A stretch of 64,000 nt of DNA from Tumebacillus avium (GCF_002162355.1 NZ_CP021434.1:218501-282500), one strand, 5' to 3'. Shown: positions 22,800-32,738, numbered from the stretch's first letter. The notes: generated from the sequence alone by a model not told the origin. A program made the numbers and translations.

Positions 22800-25700
22800 T
22801 TAGAACAGGTCGTCGAGCGTATCTTCGAGACGCTCCAGCTCAAACTGCTCCAGACGTTGATCCGGTTCGGAGACAAACTGTTCGAGCACATAGTGGAACT
22901 GGCCCAGCATGCGGTCGATCGTCTCGGTTGTGAACTTGACGTTGTCGTAGTTGGTGCGAATCCAGAGATGGTCGCCTTTTTCAAACACTTCGATGTGCAG
23001 ATCAAACGGGTAGCGCTCTTCTTCCAGGCTCATCTGGTCGCGGATCAGCTCTTCGTAAGCGAACTGCTCAGCAGTCAGATCATGGATCTGGAAGCCGCCC
23101 GTGTGGACGTTTTGCCCGACAAGGATGATCGAGTAAAGCGGATCGGTGGTCGGACGGTGGGCGCGCAGGTCTTGGACGAGCAGATCGTACGGATAGTCCT
23201 GATTCGCGTACGCTTCCAGCGCGACCCCCTTGGTGCGCTCCATCACCTGTGCGGCGCTCGGGTTGCCCGACAGGTCGGTGCGCAGCGCCGCCGGATTGAC
23301 GAGAACGCCGATCACCGGCTCCAGCTCCGGATTGGTGCGGCCGGTCAGCGGTGAGCCGACGACCACATCGGTCGTGCCCGAGACGCGGGACAGCCAGATG
23401 TTAAACGCGGCGACCACGGCGAGGAACGTGGTGGTGCCTTGCTGCTGGGCCAACTTGCGAACGCCGGCGGTCAGCTCCGGCTCAATCGTCGTGTGACGCG
23501 TCACCATCGGCTCTGGGCGCTCCACTTCGTCCGTGGTAACGTCATACGGCAACTGCGGCGGCGAACCGGCCCCGGCCAGTCGCTTCAGCCAGTACGCCTT
23601 TTGCTCCTCCATGTCACCGTCCTGCAGCGACAAGGTCTGCCACTCGGCATAGTCCACATACTGCAGCGCAGCCGGCAAGCCCGGCTCACTGCCTTCCACC
23701 GCCGCTCTGTACAGCGCGGCAAAGTCGTTCATGTAGACGTTCGAAGACCAGCCGTCATAGACGATCGCATGCGTCGAGCGCACCCAGAGCGATTGGGTCT
23801 CAGTGAGTTTGAGCAGCGCCGAGTAGAACAGCGGGCCGTTGATCAGGTCGAACGGCGTGCGGTAGACGCGTGCCAGATGCTCCGCCAGCTTTTCCTGCTG
23901 CTCTGCTGCGGAGAGCATCGAGAGGTCTTCATAGCTGCACGGCACGTCGAGATCGTCGCGCACCACTTGGTACGGCACGCCGTCCGCTTCAAGGAAGGTC
24001 GTGCGCATGATCGTGTGGCGCTCAACCAGTTGCGCGTACGCCTGCTGGAACGCTGCGACGTTGACGCTGCCTTTCAGCTCGCTTACCATCAGCGGGCCAT
24101 ATGCCGACTCTGGAGCCATCACGTAGTCGAACCAGAAGCGTTTCTGCGCGTTGGACAGCTCGTAGCGGTCGCGCTGCTGCGCTTTTTGCACCGGCTTGAG
24201 CTGACCCTTCGCACCGCTGCGGCGCACGTCTTCCACACGCTCAGCAAGGCCTGCTACCGTCAGCGTCTCAAACAGGACGCGAAGCGGCAGCGCGGTGCTA
24301 AGCTCCCGGTTGACACGGGACATGATGCGGGTCGCGTCAAGCGAGTGTCCGCCGAGGTCAAAGAACTTGTCATAGACGCCAACTTCTTTCAGGCGCAGGA
24401 TCTCCTGCCAGATGCCTGCGATGATCTGCTCCGTCTCATTGCGCGGCAGGATCAGCGCCCCTTCGAGGTCGGGACGCTCTTCGCCCGGATCGGGCAGCAG
24501 CTTGCGGTCGAGCTTGCCGCTGACTGTGGTCGGCAGCGCGTCCATCGCCACGAAGCGCGCCGGCACCATGTACTCCGGCAACAGAGCCAGCATGTGTTCG
24601 CGCAGTCCTTCGGTCGAAGCGGTCATGCCTGCTTCCAGCTCATAGTAGCCGACGATGTAATAGCCGTTCGGTCGCTTGTGGGCGACGACAGCGCACTCTT
24701 TGACTCCCGGATGGGTGACCATCACCGCTTCGATCTCGGCGAGTTCGACGCGTTGCCCGCGCACCTTGACCTGATCGTCGCGGCGGCCAAGGAACATGAT
24801 CGAGCCGTCGGCGCGGTAGTAGCCGCGGTCGCCCGTCTTGTACATCACTTCGCCCGGCGCAAACGGGTGCGGGATAAACGCTTCCGCCGTGCGCTCCGGA
24901 TTGTTCAGATAGCCGCGGGCGAGGCCGATCCCGGCGAGGTACAGGTCGCCCGGCACACCGACCGGCACCGGCTTCAACTGCCCGTCGAGGATGTAGACCT
25001 GATTGTTGTCGATCGGACGTCCGACCGAAACGATGCCTTCTTCGTGCGCATCCGCCTCCGTCACTTCATGGCACGTCGAGTCGATCGACACTTCGGTTGC
25101 GCCCCACTGGTTAAACAGCCCGGCCTGGGGCAGCTGGTGCAGGAACGAGCGCACGAGATCGGCGCGCAGCGCTTCCCCGGACGAGATGACGACGCGCAGC
25201 GCATTCAGCTGTTCGCGCTTCTCTTCGCTCACAGCGTCGAGGAACAAGGACAGCATCGACGGCACAAATTGCAGCACGGCCGTCTCATAGCGGATCGCCG
25301 CGTCCATGATCGCCAGCGGGTCTTTGTGCAGCTCCGGCTCCAGCATCGCGATGCGGGCGCCGACCATCAGCGGCCAGAAGAACTCCACCGCCGCATCGTC
25401 GAAGGTCAACGTCGTTTTTTGCAAAACAGTTTCGGTCGCCTGCAGGTTGTAGCGGCGCTGCATCCAGTTCATGCGGTTCACCCAGCCGAAGTGTGTGGAG
25501 CAGACCCCTTTCGGCTTCCCGGTGGAACCGGAGGTGTAGTAGATCGACACGAGATGTTCCGGCAGCACGTCCACGTCCGGCTTGGTCACCGGATGCTTGG
25601 CGATCTCCGCCGCATCCCCGTCGACAAAAACATAACGGGCAGCACCCGGCGGCAGTTTGTCGTTCAGATGGGACTGCGAGATGCAGACCGGCGCTTTTGC

Positions 25701-28700
25701 ATCTTCCAGCACTTGCGCTTTGCGTGCCTGTGGTGCATCGGTGTCGAGCGGCAGGTACGCGCCGCCCGCTTTCAGCACGGCGAGCAAGGCGGTGACCATC
25801 TCGACGGAACGCTCCACCGACACGCCGACCGGCACGTCCGGGCCGACGCCAAGCGTGCGCAGGTGATGCGCTAGTTGGTTGGCTTCGGCGTCCAGCTCCG
25901 CATAGGTCAGCGTCCGCTCGCCGAAGATGACGGCGATGTTGTCAGGCGTTTTTTGCACCTGCTCTTCAAACAGCTGGTGCAGACAAAGGTCGGCCGGATA
26001 GTCGGCTGCCGTATCGTTCCACGCGATGAGCAGTTTGCGCTCCTCTTCCTGCGCCAACAAAGGCAGCTCGCCGATGCGCGCTTCCGGGTCGGCGATGACG
26101 CCTGCGAGCAGGTTGATCCAGTTTTGGATCATATGGTCGATCGTGTCCGCTTCCCACAGGTCGGAGTTGTACTCCCAGTTTACGGTGATGCCTTCGTCCT
26201 TCAGGTCGCCTTTGCCGCGTACGCCAAGGCGTTTGGAATGGCGCGGGATGACCATGATGTTCATGTCAAATTTCGCCGAGCCGTTGTTGAGGCCTTCGTG
26301 GATAAACATCTCCACGCCGGGGATCTCCAGCTCCGGCATCGGAGTGTCGTGCATCGAGAACATCACTTGCATCAGCGGGTTGCGGTTCAAGTCGCGTTCG
26401 ATGCTAAGCGCGCCGATGACTTTGTCAAACGGCACGTCCTGGTGGTCGTACGATTCCATCGAGGCTAGACGCACTTGCTCGACGATCTCTTTAAACGTCG
26501 GGTTGCCGCCGAGCTTCGTGCGCAGCAGCACGTTGTTGACGATCATCCCGATCAGGCGCTCCGTCTCTTTCAGACGGCGGTTGGCGATGCCGGTGCCGAC
26601 GAGGATGTCCTCCTGGCCCGAATAGCGGTACAACAGCACGTTGTACGCCGCCATCAAGGTCATAAACAGCGACACGCCGTTCTTGCGCGAGAACTCGCGG
26701 ATGCCTTGGCAGACTTCATACGGAATCTGGAAGCGGAACGCGGCGCCTTGGAAACGCTGCACCGACGGGCGCGGATGATCGAGCGGCAGTTCGAGGATCT
26801 CCGGCGCCCCGGCCAGTTTTTCCTTCCAATAGGCCAACTGGCGGTCGCCGTCCGGGCCTTCCATCCGCTCGCGCTGCCAGTCGGCAAAGTCGACAAACTG
26901 AATCTCCGGCTCCGGCAATGGCGATGCTTCGTTCGCTTTGTAAGCGTTGTAAATGTGCACAAAGTCGTAGAGGAAGACGGAGAACGAGAAGCCGTCATGA
27001 ACGAGATGGTCTTCCACATGGAGCAGCGTGTGCACATCTTTTTCCAGCTTAAAGAGCGTCCAGCGCACCATCGGCAACTCGTTGAGCTTAAACATCTTTT
27101 TGATCTCCACGTCGACGACCGCATCCATCTGCGCTTTCTTCTCCTCTTCCCGCAGTTCGTGCAGGTCGAGGACACGCAGCTTGACCGGTTCGTACGGCAT
27201 GACCACTTGGGCCGGTTCGCCGTCAAACGCTTGGAACGTCGTGCGGAAGATCTCATGACGGCGCAAAATCTCGTTAAGCGTGCGCTCCAATACGGACACG
27301 TCAAATTCGCCTTTGAACGTCAGCAGGCAAGATGCGCTGTAAGACAGGTTGTCCGGGAACAGTTCGCGCAGGAACCAGATGCGCTCCTGGGCGTACGACA
27401 GCGGCATGCGTTCACGGCGCGGACGCTTGGTCAGCGGCGTGAGCGTTTCGGTCGGCGCGCTTTGCAGCACGGCGAGCTCTTCGACCAACTCGGCGACGGT
27501 CGGTTTCGCAAACAAAGTGTTCAGCGGCATTTCCACGCCAAACAGTTCGCGCACCCGCGCCACCACTTTGGTCGCCAAAAGCGATTCGCCGCCCAGTTCA
27601 AAGAAGTGGTCCTTCACGCCGACTTGCTCCACGCCCAGCACGTCGCTGAAAATCTGCGCGAGCGTCTCCTCTTCCTGAGTGCCAGGCGCGACATACGCTG
27701 CATCATGCAACGCGCGGTCGGCCGCATCAGGCACCGGCAGCGCCCGGCGGTCGATCTTGCCGTTTGGCGTCAAAGGCAGTTCTCCGAGCAGCGCAAACGC
27801 GGTCGGCACCATGTAGTCGGGCAGGCGTGCGGCGAGGTAGCTGCGCAAGTCGCGCACGGAAATCTCCGCGCCTTCCTTCGGCACAACATATCCGGCGAGG
27901 CGCTTCACGCCCGGGATGTCTTCGCGGTCGATCACCGTCGCCGCCAGCACGTCGGGATGGGCAAGCAGCGCCGATTCGACTTCACCCAGCTCGATGCGGA
28001 ACCCGCGAATCTTCACCTGATGGTCGATCCGCGAAATGTATTTCACGCGTCCGTCCGGCAGGTAGCTGCCCAAGTCGCCCGTCTTGTACAGGCGCGGCGC
28101 TGTGCCGTCGGCAAACGGATTGTCTACAAATTTCTCACGGGTCAGCTCTTCGCGGCCCAGATAGCCGCGCGCAAGCCCTGCCCCGCCGATGCAGATCTCG
28201 CCCGGCACACCGACCGGAACGGGCTGCAGGTTTTGGTCGAGCAGATAGACGAACGTATTGATCAGCGGGCGGCCGATCGTCACCGCTTCTTCCGGCAGGC
28301 AGACGCCAACCAAAGCGCCGACCGTGCCTTCCGTCGGGCCGTAGCCATTGACGAAGCGGCGGGTGGAAGACGTCCACTTGCGCACCAGTTCTGCGGTGCA
28401 CGCTTCGCCTGCCGACACGACCACTTGCAGGTGCGGCAACTGGTCTTCCGGCAAGAGAGTCAGCACAGACGGAGGCAAGGCGACATGGGTCACTTTTTCG
28501 CGGTTCAGAAGCTCCACGAGGCCGGGGCCAGGCATAACCTTGTCTTTTGGAGCCAACAGCACCGTGCCGCCATTCATCAGCGCCGGAATGATCTCCGCCA
28601 CCGACGCATCGAACGAAAACGCGGCGAACTGGAGCATAACCGTCTTTTCGTCGATGAAAAAGCGCTCAGTCAGCGCAGCCGACATGTTGCAGATGCTGCT

Positions 28701-29885
28701 GTTTTCGATCATGACGCCCTTCGGCTTGCCGGTCGAACCGGACGTGTAGATCACGTAGGCCAGATTGTCCGGCTCCACCGCAAAGTCCGGGTTGTCCGCA
28801 GATTCCTTGGCGATTTCCGGCCAGTCGCGGTCGAGGCAGATCTTTTGCGCCACCGACACGGTGACGGTCGATTGCAGGTGCTCTTTGGTCAGCAAGAGCT
28901 CTACCCCCGCATCTTCCACCATATAGGCGAGACGCTCTGCCGGATATGCCGGGTCGAGCGGCAGGTAGGCAGCTCCGGCCTTCAGGATGCCGAGGATGCC
29001 GACGACCAGCTCCACCGCGCGGTCGACACACAGTCCGATCAATTGCTCCGGCTGCACACCCTGTCTGCGCAAGGCACGGGCCAGTTGGTTGGCGCGGGCA
29101 TTCAGTTCCGCATAGGTCACGCTCTCGCCTTCAAAGCGCAGCGCGGTGCGCGAAGGTGTGCGGGCAACTTGTGCCTCAAACAATTTATGAACCACATCAT
29201 GAGCGAGAGGCACGGCCGGACCGGCAGTCCACGTCTTCAGCAACTGCTCGCGTTCCGCTTCGGTGATCAGGGGCAGTACGCCGATCGGCTGTTGGCTGTC
29301 GGTCAAGGCTGCTTGCAGCAGCACTTGGAAATGGCCGCCCATGCGTTCGATCGTCGCCAGGTCAAACAGCTTGGCGTTATACGACAGGATCAGGACAAGC
29401 CCGGCAGATTCCTGGCGGGAGACCAGCGCCAGGTCGTAGCCTTTTGCGTTTGGCAAACCGCCATCCAAGACCGCCAGCACCTGCAGGTCGGCAACATCCG
29501 CCACAACGTCTGCAGTCTGCGCCCGGAGCAGGTCTTGCTCCACCGAATTGACCAGTTCGGCAAACGATTGCTCCGAGCTCAGCTCGCCAAACAGCAAGCG
29601 GGCCTGTTCATCAGCATCGACCAGACCGATCGGCAGTTCATCCTGACCCGAATAGCGGGCCAACAGCGTTTGAAAAGCCGCCAAAAGCAGAGCGGACACA
29701 GTAACCCCGGCACGTGCAGACGCTTCAGACAACATCTGCGAAAACCGTTTGGGCAGTTCAAACCGCACTTCCGCTTCCTGAAAAACAGCGGTTGCAGGAC
29801 GCGGGCGATCCACAGGCAATGTCAACAGAGGAATCTGTGAAACTCGTTTGTTCGTGGCATTTTGGACCAGCACGTGTTCTCTCAA
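22800..29885 (-). CDS. Nonribosomal peptide synthetase: half C-A-PCP-C-A-PCP-C
   Basis: 2361 residues. Domains in order: C-terminal lobe of a condensation domain (about 1-205, no HHxxxDG); A1 (P-loop TSGSTGKPKG about 375); PCP1 (LGGESLL, about 765); C2 with DHLVHDG (about 960); A2 (TSGSTGKPKG about 1450); PCP2 (LGGHSLDAT, about 1845); a final C with HAIVYDG (about 2040), where Ala replaces the second, catalytic His. No thioesterase, reductase or methyltransferase is present. A1 core motif A4 reads FDASVAE and A2 reads FDDAAVE; I cannot assign amino acids. The start is unclear: the first codon is TTG right after AAGGAG, and a GTG four codons on is possible. It is alone, with no export or PPTase gene next to it. 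Confidence 0.93.
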   Translation of the reverse strand: MREHVLVQNATNKRVSQIPLLTLPVDRPRPATAVFQEAEVRFELPKRFSQMLSEASARAGVTVSALLLAAFQTLLARYSGQDELPIGLVDADEQARLLFGELSSEQSFAELVNSVEQDLLRAQTADVVADVADLQVLAVLDGGLPNAKGYDLALVSRQESAGLVLILSYNAKLFDLATIERMGGHFQVLLQAALTDSQQPIGVLPLITEAEREQLLKTWTAGPAVPLAHDVVHKLFEAQVARTPSRTALRFEGESVTYAELNARANQLARALRRQGVQPEQLIGLCVDRAVELVVGILGILKAGAAYLPLDPAYPAERLAYMVEDAGVELLLTKEHLQSTVTVSVAQKICLDRDWPEIAKESADNPDFAVEPDNLAYVIYTSGSTGKPKGVMIENSSICNMSAALTERFFIDEKTVMLQFAAFSFDASVAEIIPALMNGGTVLLAPKDKVMPGPGLVELLNREKVTHVALPPSVLTLLPEDQLPHLQVVVSAGEACTAELVRKWTSSTRRFVNGYGPTEGTVGALVGVCLPEEAVTIGRPLINTFVYLLDQNLQPVPVGVPGEICIGGAGLARGYLGREELTREKFVDNPFADGTAPRLYKTGDLGSYLPDGRVKYISRIDHQVKIRGFRIELGEVESALLAHPDVLAATVIDREDIPGVKRLAGYVVPKEGAEISVRDLRSYLAARLPDYMVPTAFALLGELPLTPNGKIDRRALPVPDAADRALHDAAYVAPGTQEEETLAQIFSDVLGVEQVGVKDHFFELGGESLLATKVVARVRELFGVEMPLNTLFAKPTVAELVEELAVLQSAPTETLTPLTKRPRRERMPLSYAQERIWFLRELFPDNLSYSASCLLTFKGEFDVSVLERTLNEILRRHEIFRTTFQAFDGEPAQVVMPYEPVKLRVLDLHELREEEKKAQMDAVVDVEIKKMFKLNELPMVRWTLFKLEKDVHTLLHVEDHLVHDGFSFSVFLYDFVHIYNAYKANEASPLPEPEIQFVDFADWQRERMEGPDGDRQLAYWKEKLAGAPEILELPLDHPRPSVQRFQGAAFRFQIPYEVCQGIREFSRKNGVSLFMTLMAAYNVLLYRYSGQEDILVGTGIANRRLKETERLIGMIVNNVLLRTKLGGNPTFKEIVEQVRLASMESYDHQDVPFDKVIGALSIERDLNRNPLMQVMFSMHDTPMPELEIPGVEMFIHEGLNNGSAKFDMNIMVIPRHSKRLGVRGKGDLKDEGITVNWEYNSDLWEADTIDHMIQNWINLLAGVIADPEARIGELPLLAQEEERKLLIAWNDTAADYPADLCLHQLFEEQVQKTPDNIAVIFGERTLTYAELDAEANQLAHHLRTLGVGPDVPVGVSVERSVEMVTALLAVLKAGGAYLPLDTDAPQARKAQVLEDAKAPVCISQSHLNDKLPPGAARYVFVDGDAAEIAKHPVTKPDVDVLPEHLVSIYYTSGSTGKPKGVCSTHFGWVNRMNWMQRRYNLQATETVLQKTTLTFDDAAVEFFWPLMVGARIAMLEPELHKDPLAIMDAAIRYETAVLQFVPSMLSLFLDAVSEEKREQLNALRVVISSGEALRADLVRSFLHQLPQAGLFNQWGATEVSIDSTCHEVTEADAHEEGIVSVGRPIDNNQVYILDGQLKPVPVGVPGDLYLAGIGLARGYLNNPERTAEAFIPHPFAPGEVMYKTGDRGYYRADGSIMFLGRRDDQVKVRGQRVELAEIEAVMVTHPGVKECAVVAHKRPNGYYIVGYYELEAGMTASTEGLREHMLALLPEYMVPARFVAMDALPTTVSGKLDRKLLPDPGEERPDLEGALILPRNETEQIIAGIWQEILRLKEVGVYDKFFDLGGHSLDATRIMSRVNRELSTALPLRVLFETLTVAGLAERVEDVRRSGAKGQLKPVQKAQQRDRYELSNAQKRFWFDYVMAPESAYGPLMVSELKGSVNVAAFQQAYAQLVERHTIMRTTFLEADGVPYQVVRDDLDVPCSYEDLSMLSAAEQQEKLAEHLARVYRTPFDLINGPLFYSALLKLTETQSLWVRSTHAIVYDGWSSNVYMNDFAALYRAAVEGSEPGLPAALQYVDYAEWQTLSLQDGDMEEQKAYWLKRLAGAGSPPQLPYDVTTDEVERPEPMVTRHTTIEPELTAGVRKLAQQQGTTTFLAVVAAFNIWLSRVSGTTDVVVGSPLTGRTNPELEPVIGVLVNPAALRTDLSGNPSAAQVMERTKGVALEAYANQDYPYDLLVQDLRAHRPTTDPLYSIILVGQNVHTGGFQIHDLTAEQFAYEELIRDQMSLEEERYPFDLHIEVFEKGDHLWIRTNYDNVKFTTETIDRMLGQFHYVLEQFVSEPDQRLEQFELERLEDTLDDLF

Positions 29886-29956
29886 CTCCTTAAGATCTAT
29901 GACTTTCTTACTATTCTCACTATAAATCGTATCAGCTGTCCCAGATAAGAGTCAAT

Positions 29957-29992
29957 AAAAAAAAGCCCCGTTCGTTTGAACAAGGCTTTTAA
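29957..29992 (-). terminator. Terminator after the Bax inhibitor-1 homologue
   Basis: AAAGCC...TTCGTTTGAACAAGGCTTTT with A-rich left flank. Confidence 0.7.
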
Positions 29993-30007
29993 TCTTGAGA
30001 TTTTAAC

Positions 30008-30652
30008 TTAGTCATCCGAACCCAAGTTGATGCCGAACAGACGCAGCACAAACAGGAACAGGTTGATGAAGTTGAGGTACAGGTTCAGCACCGCCATCGG
30101 CACCATTTCCTCCGGCACGCCGTGGCGCGCGATGTTGGAAATGTCGTACAGAGTGAAGCCGATGAAAATGAAGATGCCAAGCAAGGTAAAGCCGAGGTAC
30201 ATCGTGCCGCCCAGCGGCATGAACATGTTCCACAGGGACAGGCCGACCAGAGCGATCAGGCCAACCATCAGGAAGCCGCCAAGGAACGAGAAGTCAGCTT
30301 TCGATTTCCAAGCGTACAGTGCAGTTGCGCCGTATGCGAGGGTAGATACGCCAAACGCGGCCATCACCATGTTGCCGCCGATACCGGCGGTGTAGTGAGC
30401 GAGCACCGGGTAGAACGTGATCCCGCTGATAAAGGTGAACAGATAGAGGAATGTGTAGCCGACGCGGCGCTTGCGCATAAACATCGCTGCAAGCAGCATC
30501 CCAACTTCGATAACCATCAGCGGCAGGAAGAACTGCGGCGGCACTTGTGTGCCTACAATTGTGCCAATCAATGCGAACAGAAGGCTCAGGAAGAACATCG
30601 GCAGCACGCGATTGATGCCGACCATACGACTCCCGGAATAAGACGGATTCAT
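30008..30652 (-). CDS. Bax inhibitor-1/YccA family membrane protein
   Basis: 214 residues with seven hydrophobic segments and the family end FTLYDISNIARHG with the conserved Asp/Asn-rich stretch, then LNLYLNFINLFLFVLRLFG. Members form pH-sensitive calcium leak channels or interact with FtsH in other bacteria. ATG follows AAAGGAG. Monocistronic. Confidence 0.92.
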   Translation of the reverse strand: MNPSYSGSRMVGINRVLPMFFLSLLFALIGTIVGTQVPPQFFLPLMVIEVGMLLAAMFMRKRRVGYTFLYLFTFISGITFYPVLAHYTAGIGGNMVMAAFGVSTLAYGATALYAWKSKADFSFLGGFLMVGLIALVGLSLWNMFMPLGGTMYLGFTLLGIFIFIGFTLYDISNIARHGVPEEMVPMAVLNLYLNFINLFLFVLRLFGINLGSDD

Positions 30653-30800
30653 ACTGTGACACTCCTTTCAAATCTCTCTACATCATTATACAACCTTATA
30701 CGTAGAAAAAGAAATTAAGTTTCAGACAACTGATTGGAAAAGAAAAAGACCTCCAGACGTAAGGAGATCTTTCTTTCTGCAGGTGCTGTTACGGTCCGAA

Positions 30801-31205
30801 TTACTGAGCAACGCCCGGGTTGCCTTCGTACTTGGACGCGATCTTGGTCATCAGCTTGCCGATGTCCGAGTCGTTCAGCGGACGGCCGTCGCGCTGGAGC
30901 TTTTCACCGATGCGCTGCAGCTCATCGTGGATGTAGCGCAGCACTTCATATTTGTTGGTGCCTTGCTTCAGGTTGATCGAGTTGGTCTTCAACTGGTCAA
31001 CGAACGGCACCTCGTTGTTTGCGTCAGCTTCTGCGCCCTGTACCGGCATGGACTTGTCGTACACAGCGATGATCCCTGCGTTGTTGACAACGAAGTAGAT
31101 CGAGAAGTACGGGTTGTTCATCGAAGTCTGGCCGAATGCGAACGTTGCCGAGATGCAGCGTTCCATCGATTTGATATCATAATTGACTTGTACCGGAGTT
31201 TCCAT
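30801..31205 (-). CDS. Hypothetical cytosolic protein
   Basis: 134 residues, METPVQVNYDIKSMERCIS start, ATG behind AAAGGGGACAACGCCGC. It has a beta-rich first half (YFSIYFVVNNAGIIAVYDK) and a helical C-half (YEVLRYIHDELQRIGEKLQ). No known domain recognised. It lies 26 bases from the end of the HesB-like gene on the same strand, so may be co-transcribed. Confidence 0.7.
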   Translation of the reverse strand: METPVQVNYDIKSMERCISATFAFGQTSMNNPYFSIYFVVNNAGIIAVYDKSMPVQGAEADANNEVPFVDQLKTNSINLKQGTNKYEVLRYIHDELQRIGEKLQRDGRPLNDSDIGKLMTKIASKYEGNPGVAQ

Positions 31206-31231
31206 GCGGCGTTGTCCCCTTTATGCAAAAG

Positions 31232-31522
31232 TTAGCAAGACGAATTTGGACCTGCTGTATTCGTAATGATGAAATCATCTTCGACGATATCATCATAGTC
31301 GATTTGAATGCCTTCAATCAGCGCGACAGCAAACGGGTCCATCACAAACGTGACGCCGTCTGCCTCTACTGACTTGTCATAGTCTTTTGACTCATCCAGA
31401 GCCAAGCGAAAGCGCATGCCGCCTCAACCAGGCGATACACTGACGCGAATGACAGTGCCTTCCGGTTCTTGCGCCAGGATCTCCTGAATCTTCTCTTTGG
31501 CGATCTGTGTAATAGAGATCAT
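31232..31522 (-). CDS. HesB-like selenoprotein (in-frame TGA at residue 33)
   Basis: Reading through a TGA at 31424-31426 gives a 96-residue HesB/IscA protein: ISITQIAKEKIQEILAQ, then VIRVSVSPG-U-GGMRFRLALDESKDYD, ending NTAGPNSSC. The TGA sits exactly at the first conserved cysteine of the family (PGCGG in Cys homologues). Downstream RNA can fold TTGGCTC-TGGAT-GAGTCAA, about 18 bases after the TGA, like the hairpin of the gene at 2617. The ATG at 31520-31522 follows GAGGGGTGAGC. HesB-like selenoproteins are a known family; alternative is a nonsense mutation. Predicted to act in Fe-S or redox metabolism. Confidence 0.8.
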
Positions 31523-31574
31523 GATGCTCACCCCTCTCTTTTATCCTACAGTGTTCCCATGCTGTGCGAAAAAT

Positions 31575-31877
31575 TCAGTTCGGTAAAAAACCAGACCTTT
31601 TTCGCGCCAGCCCCCCGACGATGTATGTATCGAGCGTTTGCAGCAATTCGACCGTTTCCGGGTCTTTCAATAGTTTCGCTTCCACGTCGCGATACTCCTC
31701 CATCGAAGGAGCCAAAAAAGTCTCGACCACAAGATTTTTTTGGTCGATGCTCTCACTTACACTATAGTTTTCCAGCCCGGCCTGTGTGCGCTTGGCCCGC
31801 AGTTTGGCGATCAGTTGGATATAGTCTTCCCGTTTTCCATCTTCGATCCGATATTCAAAAAACCCGCGCACTGCCAT
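31575..31877 (-). CDS. Dimeric alpha/beta-barrel protein (ABM-like)
   Basis: 100 residues beginning MAVRGFFEYRIEDGKREDYIQL. It has the pattern of a ferredoxin-like dimeric barrel: strand, helix (YIQLIAKLRAKRTQAG), strand ENYSVSESIDQKNLVVETFLAPS, helix. Start at 31875-31877 has GGGGTGG upstream; the longer frame to 32006 is unsupported. Family level call only. Confidence 0.6.
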   Translation of the reverse strand: MAVRGFFEYRIEDGKREDYIQLIAKLRAKRTQAGLENYSVSESIDQKNLVVETFLAPSMEEYRDVEAKLLKDPETVELLQTLDTYIVGGLARKRSGFLPN

Positions 31878-31983
31878 TTCGATCCACCCCGCTGTTTTAC
31901 AAAGGATTAAGACGCTCTTCAAACTAGCTCGATCAACACCCTGTATGATGAAGATAATACCATACATGCGAGGAGTCTCAGCC

Positions 31984-32343
31984 ATGGAAGCCGGAACCCT
32001 GATCATCGAGCGGGCGCGTGTGCCTTATCTGGTAGGTTGTGTTTTGCCAAGTGATGTCATTCGTCACAAACAGGTGAAATCACAGCTGCACCTGCTGCCA
32101 GGACGAGATGCGTTGGAACTGCAACTCCAGATTGATGCGAACGGACAGCAGCATCATCTGCAATTCCAACTCCCTTACGCAAAACACCGCGACTTTCTGC
32201 ATAGCCTAAGCGATGCGTCCACGCTGTACTTCCTCAACGGTTCCGACCACCCGACCTCCCGCACAATGTGCAATCGGATCTACCAAAGCGGATTTGCCAT
32301 CGAATTGACCGATCACCACAAAAAAACCTCTCTTCCTAATTAA
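31984..32343 (+). CDS. Hypothetical protein
   Basis: 119 residues, ATG after CGAGGAG. Beta-rich N-part with LHLLPGRDALELQLQIDANGQQHHLQFQ, then a short C-part with GFAIELTDHHKKTSLPN. The stop codon TAA lies in the loop of a terminator hairpin, so the last codons also form the 5' stem. No family recognised. Confidence 0.65.
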   Translation: MEAGTLIIERARVPYLVGCVLPSDVIRHKQVKSQLHLLPGRDALELQLQIDANGQQHHLQFQLPYAKHRDFLHSLSDASTLYFLNGSDHPTSRTMCNRIYQSGFAIELTDHHKKTSLPN

Positions 32344-32356
32344 GGAAGGGAGGTTT
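32320..32356 (+). terminator. Terminator overlapping the 3' end of the preceding gene
   Basis: AAAACCTC-t-CTTCCT-aatt-AAGGAAG-g-GAGGTTTT; the stop codon is in the loop. Confidence 0.8.
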
Positions 32357-32414
32357 TCAACTGTTCGCTGCAGAATTTTTGAGTACGCAAAACTTCAAGG
32401 AGCGAACTGAAATC

Positions 32415-32738
32415 ATGAGAGACTTTAATAACGTTTGGGAAGAGATTCTACGTCACAACAAAAAGACAATCAAGACACTGACTCGGAAAAAGCCGAATCA
32501 AATCATCGACATCACGCCCGACGGCGATATCATCGTCACGACAGAAGACGGAACGGACACCGTCAAAAAAGCGTGGGTCGAGCAAGCCTGGAACACCTTG
32601 GTGGAAAACACAATTATCGTAGACGATGACCTGCCTGCACCGGCACGGCATCGCTCTTCGTTTATCATGGCTCTGCTCTCCAAACTCGACGGAGTACAGG
32701 CCAAGCAGGCAATACGTTTAAAGAAAGACAAACGCTAA
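32415..32738 (+). CDS. Hypothetical protein, basic C-terminus
   Basis: 107 residues with ATG at 32415 and AAGGAG 12 bases upstream. A TTG at 32379 has no ribosome site and was rejected. N-half MRDFNNVWEEILRHNKKTIKTL, a beta segment QIIDITPDGDIIVTTEDGT, and a lysine-rich tail. No known domain recognised. It converges on mutY. Confidence 0.6.
   Translation: MRDFNNVWEEILRHNKKTIKTLTRKKPNQIIDITPDGDIIVTTEDGTDTVKKAWVEQAWNTLVENTIIVDDDLPAPARHRSSFIMALLSKLDGVQAKQAIRLKKDKR

Noticed and set aside
23439..29840. Very long plus-strand ORFs (811 and 1121 codons) opposite the NRPS gene
   Set aside because: Arg/His/Gln-rich shadow translations of a high-GC gene; no ribosome sites, no domains, while the minus strand reads as a full NRPS.
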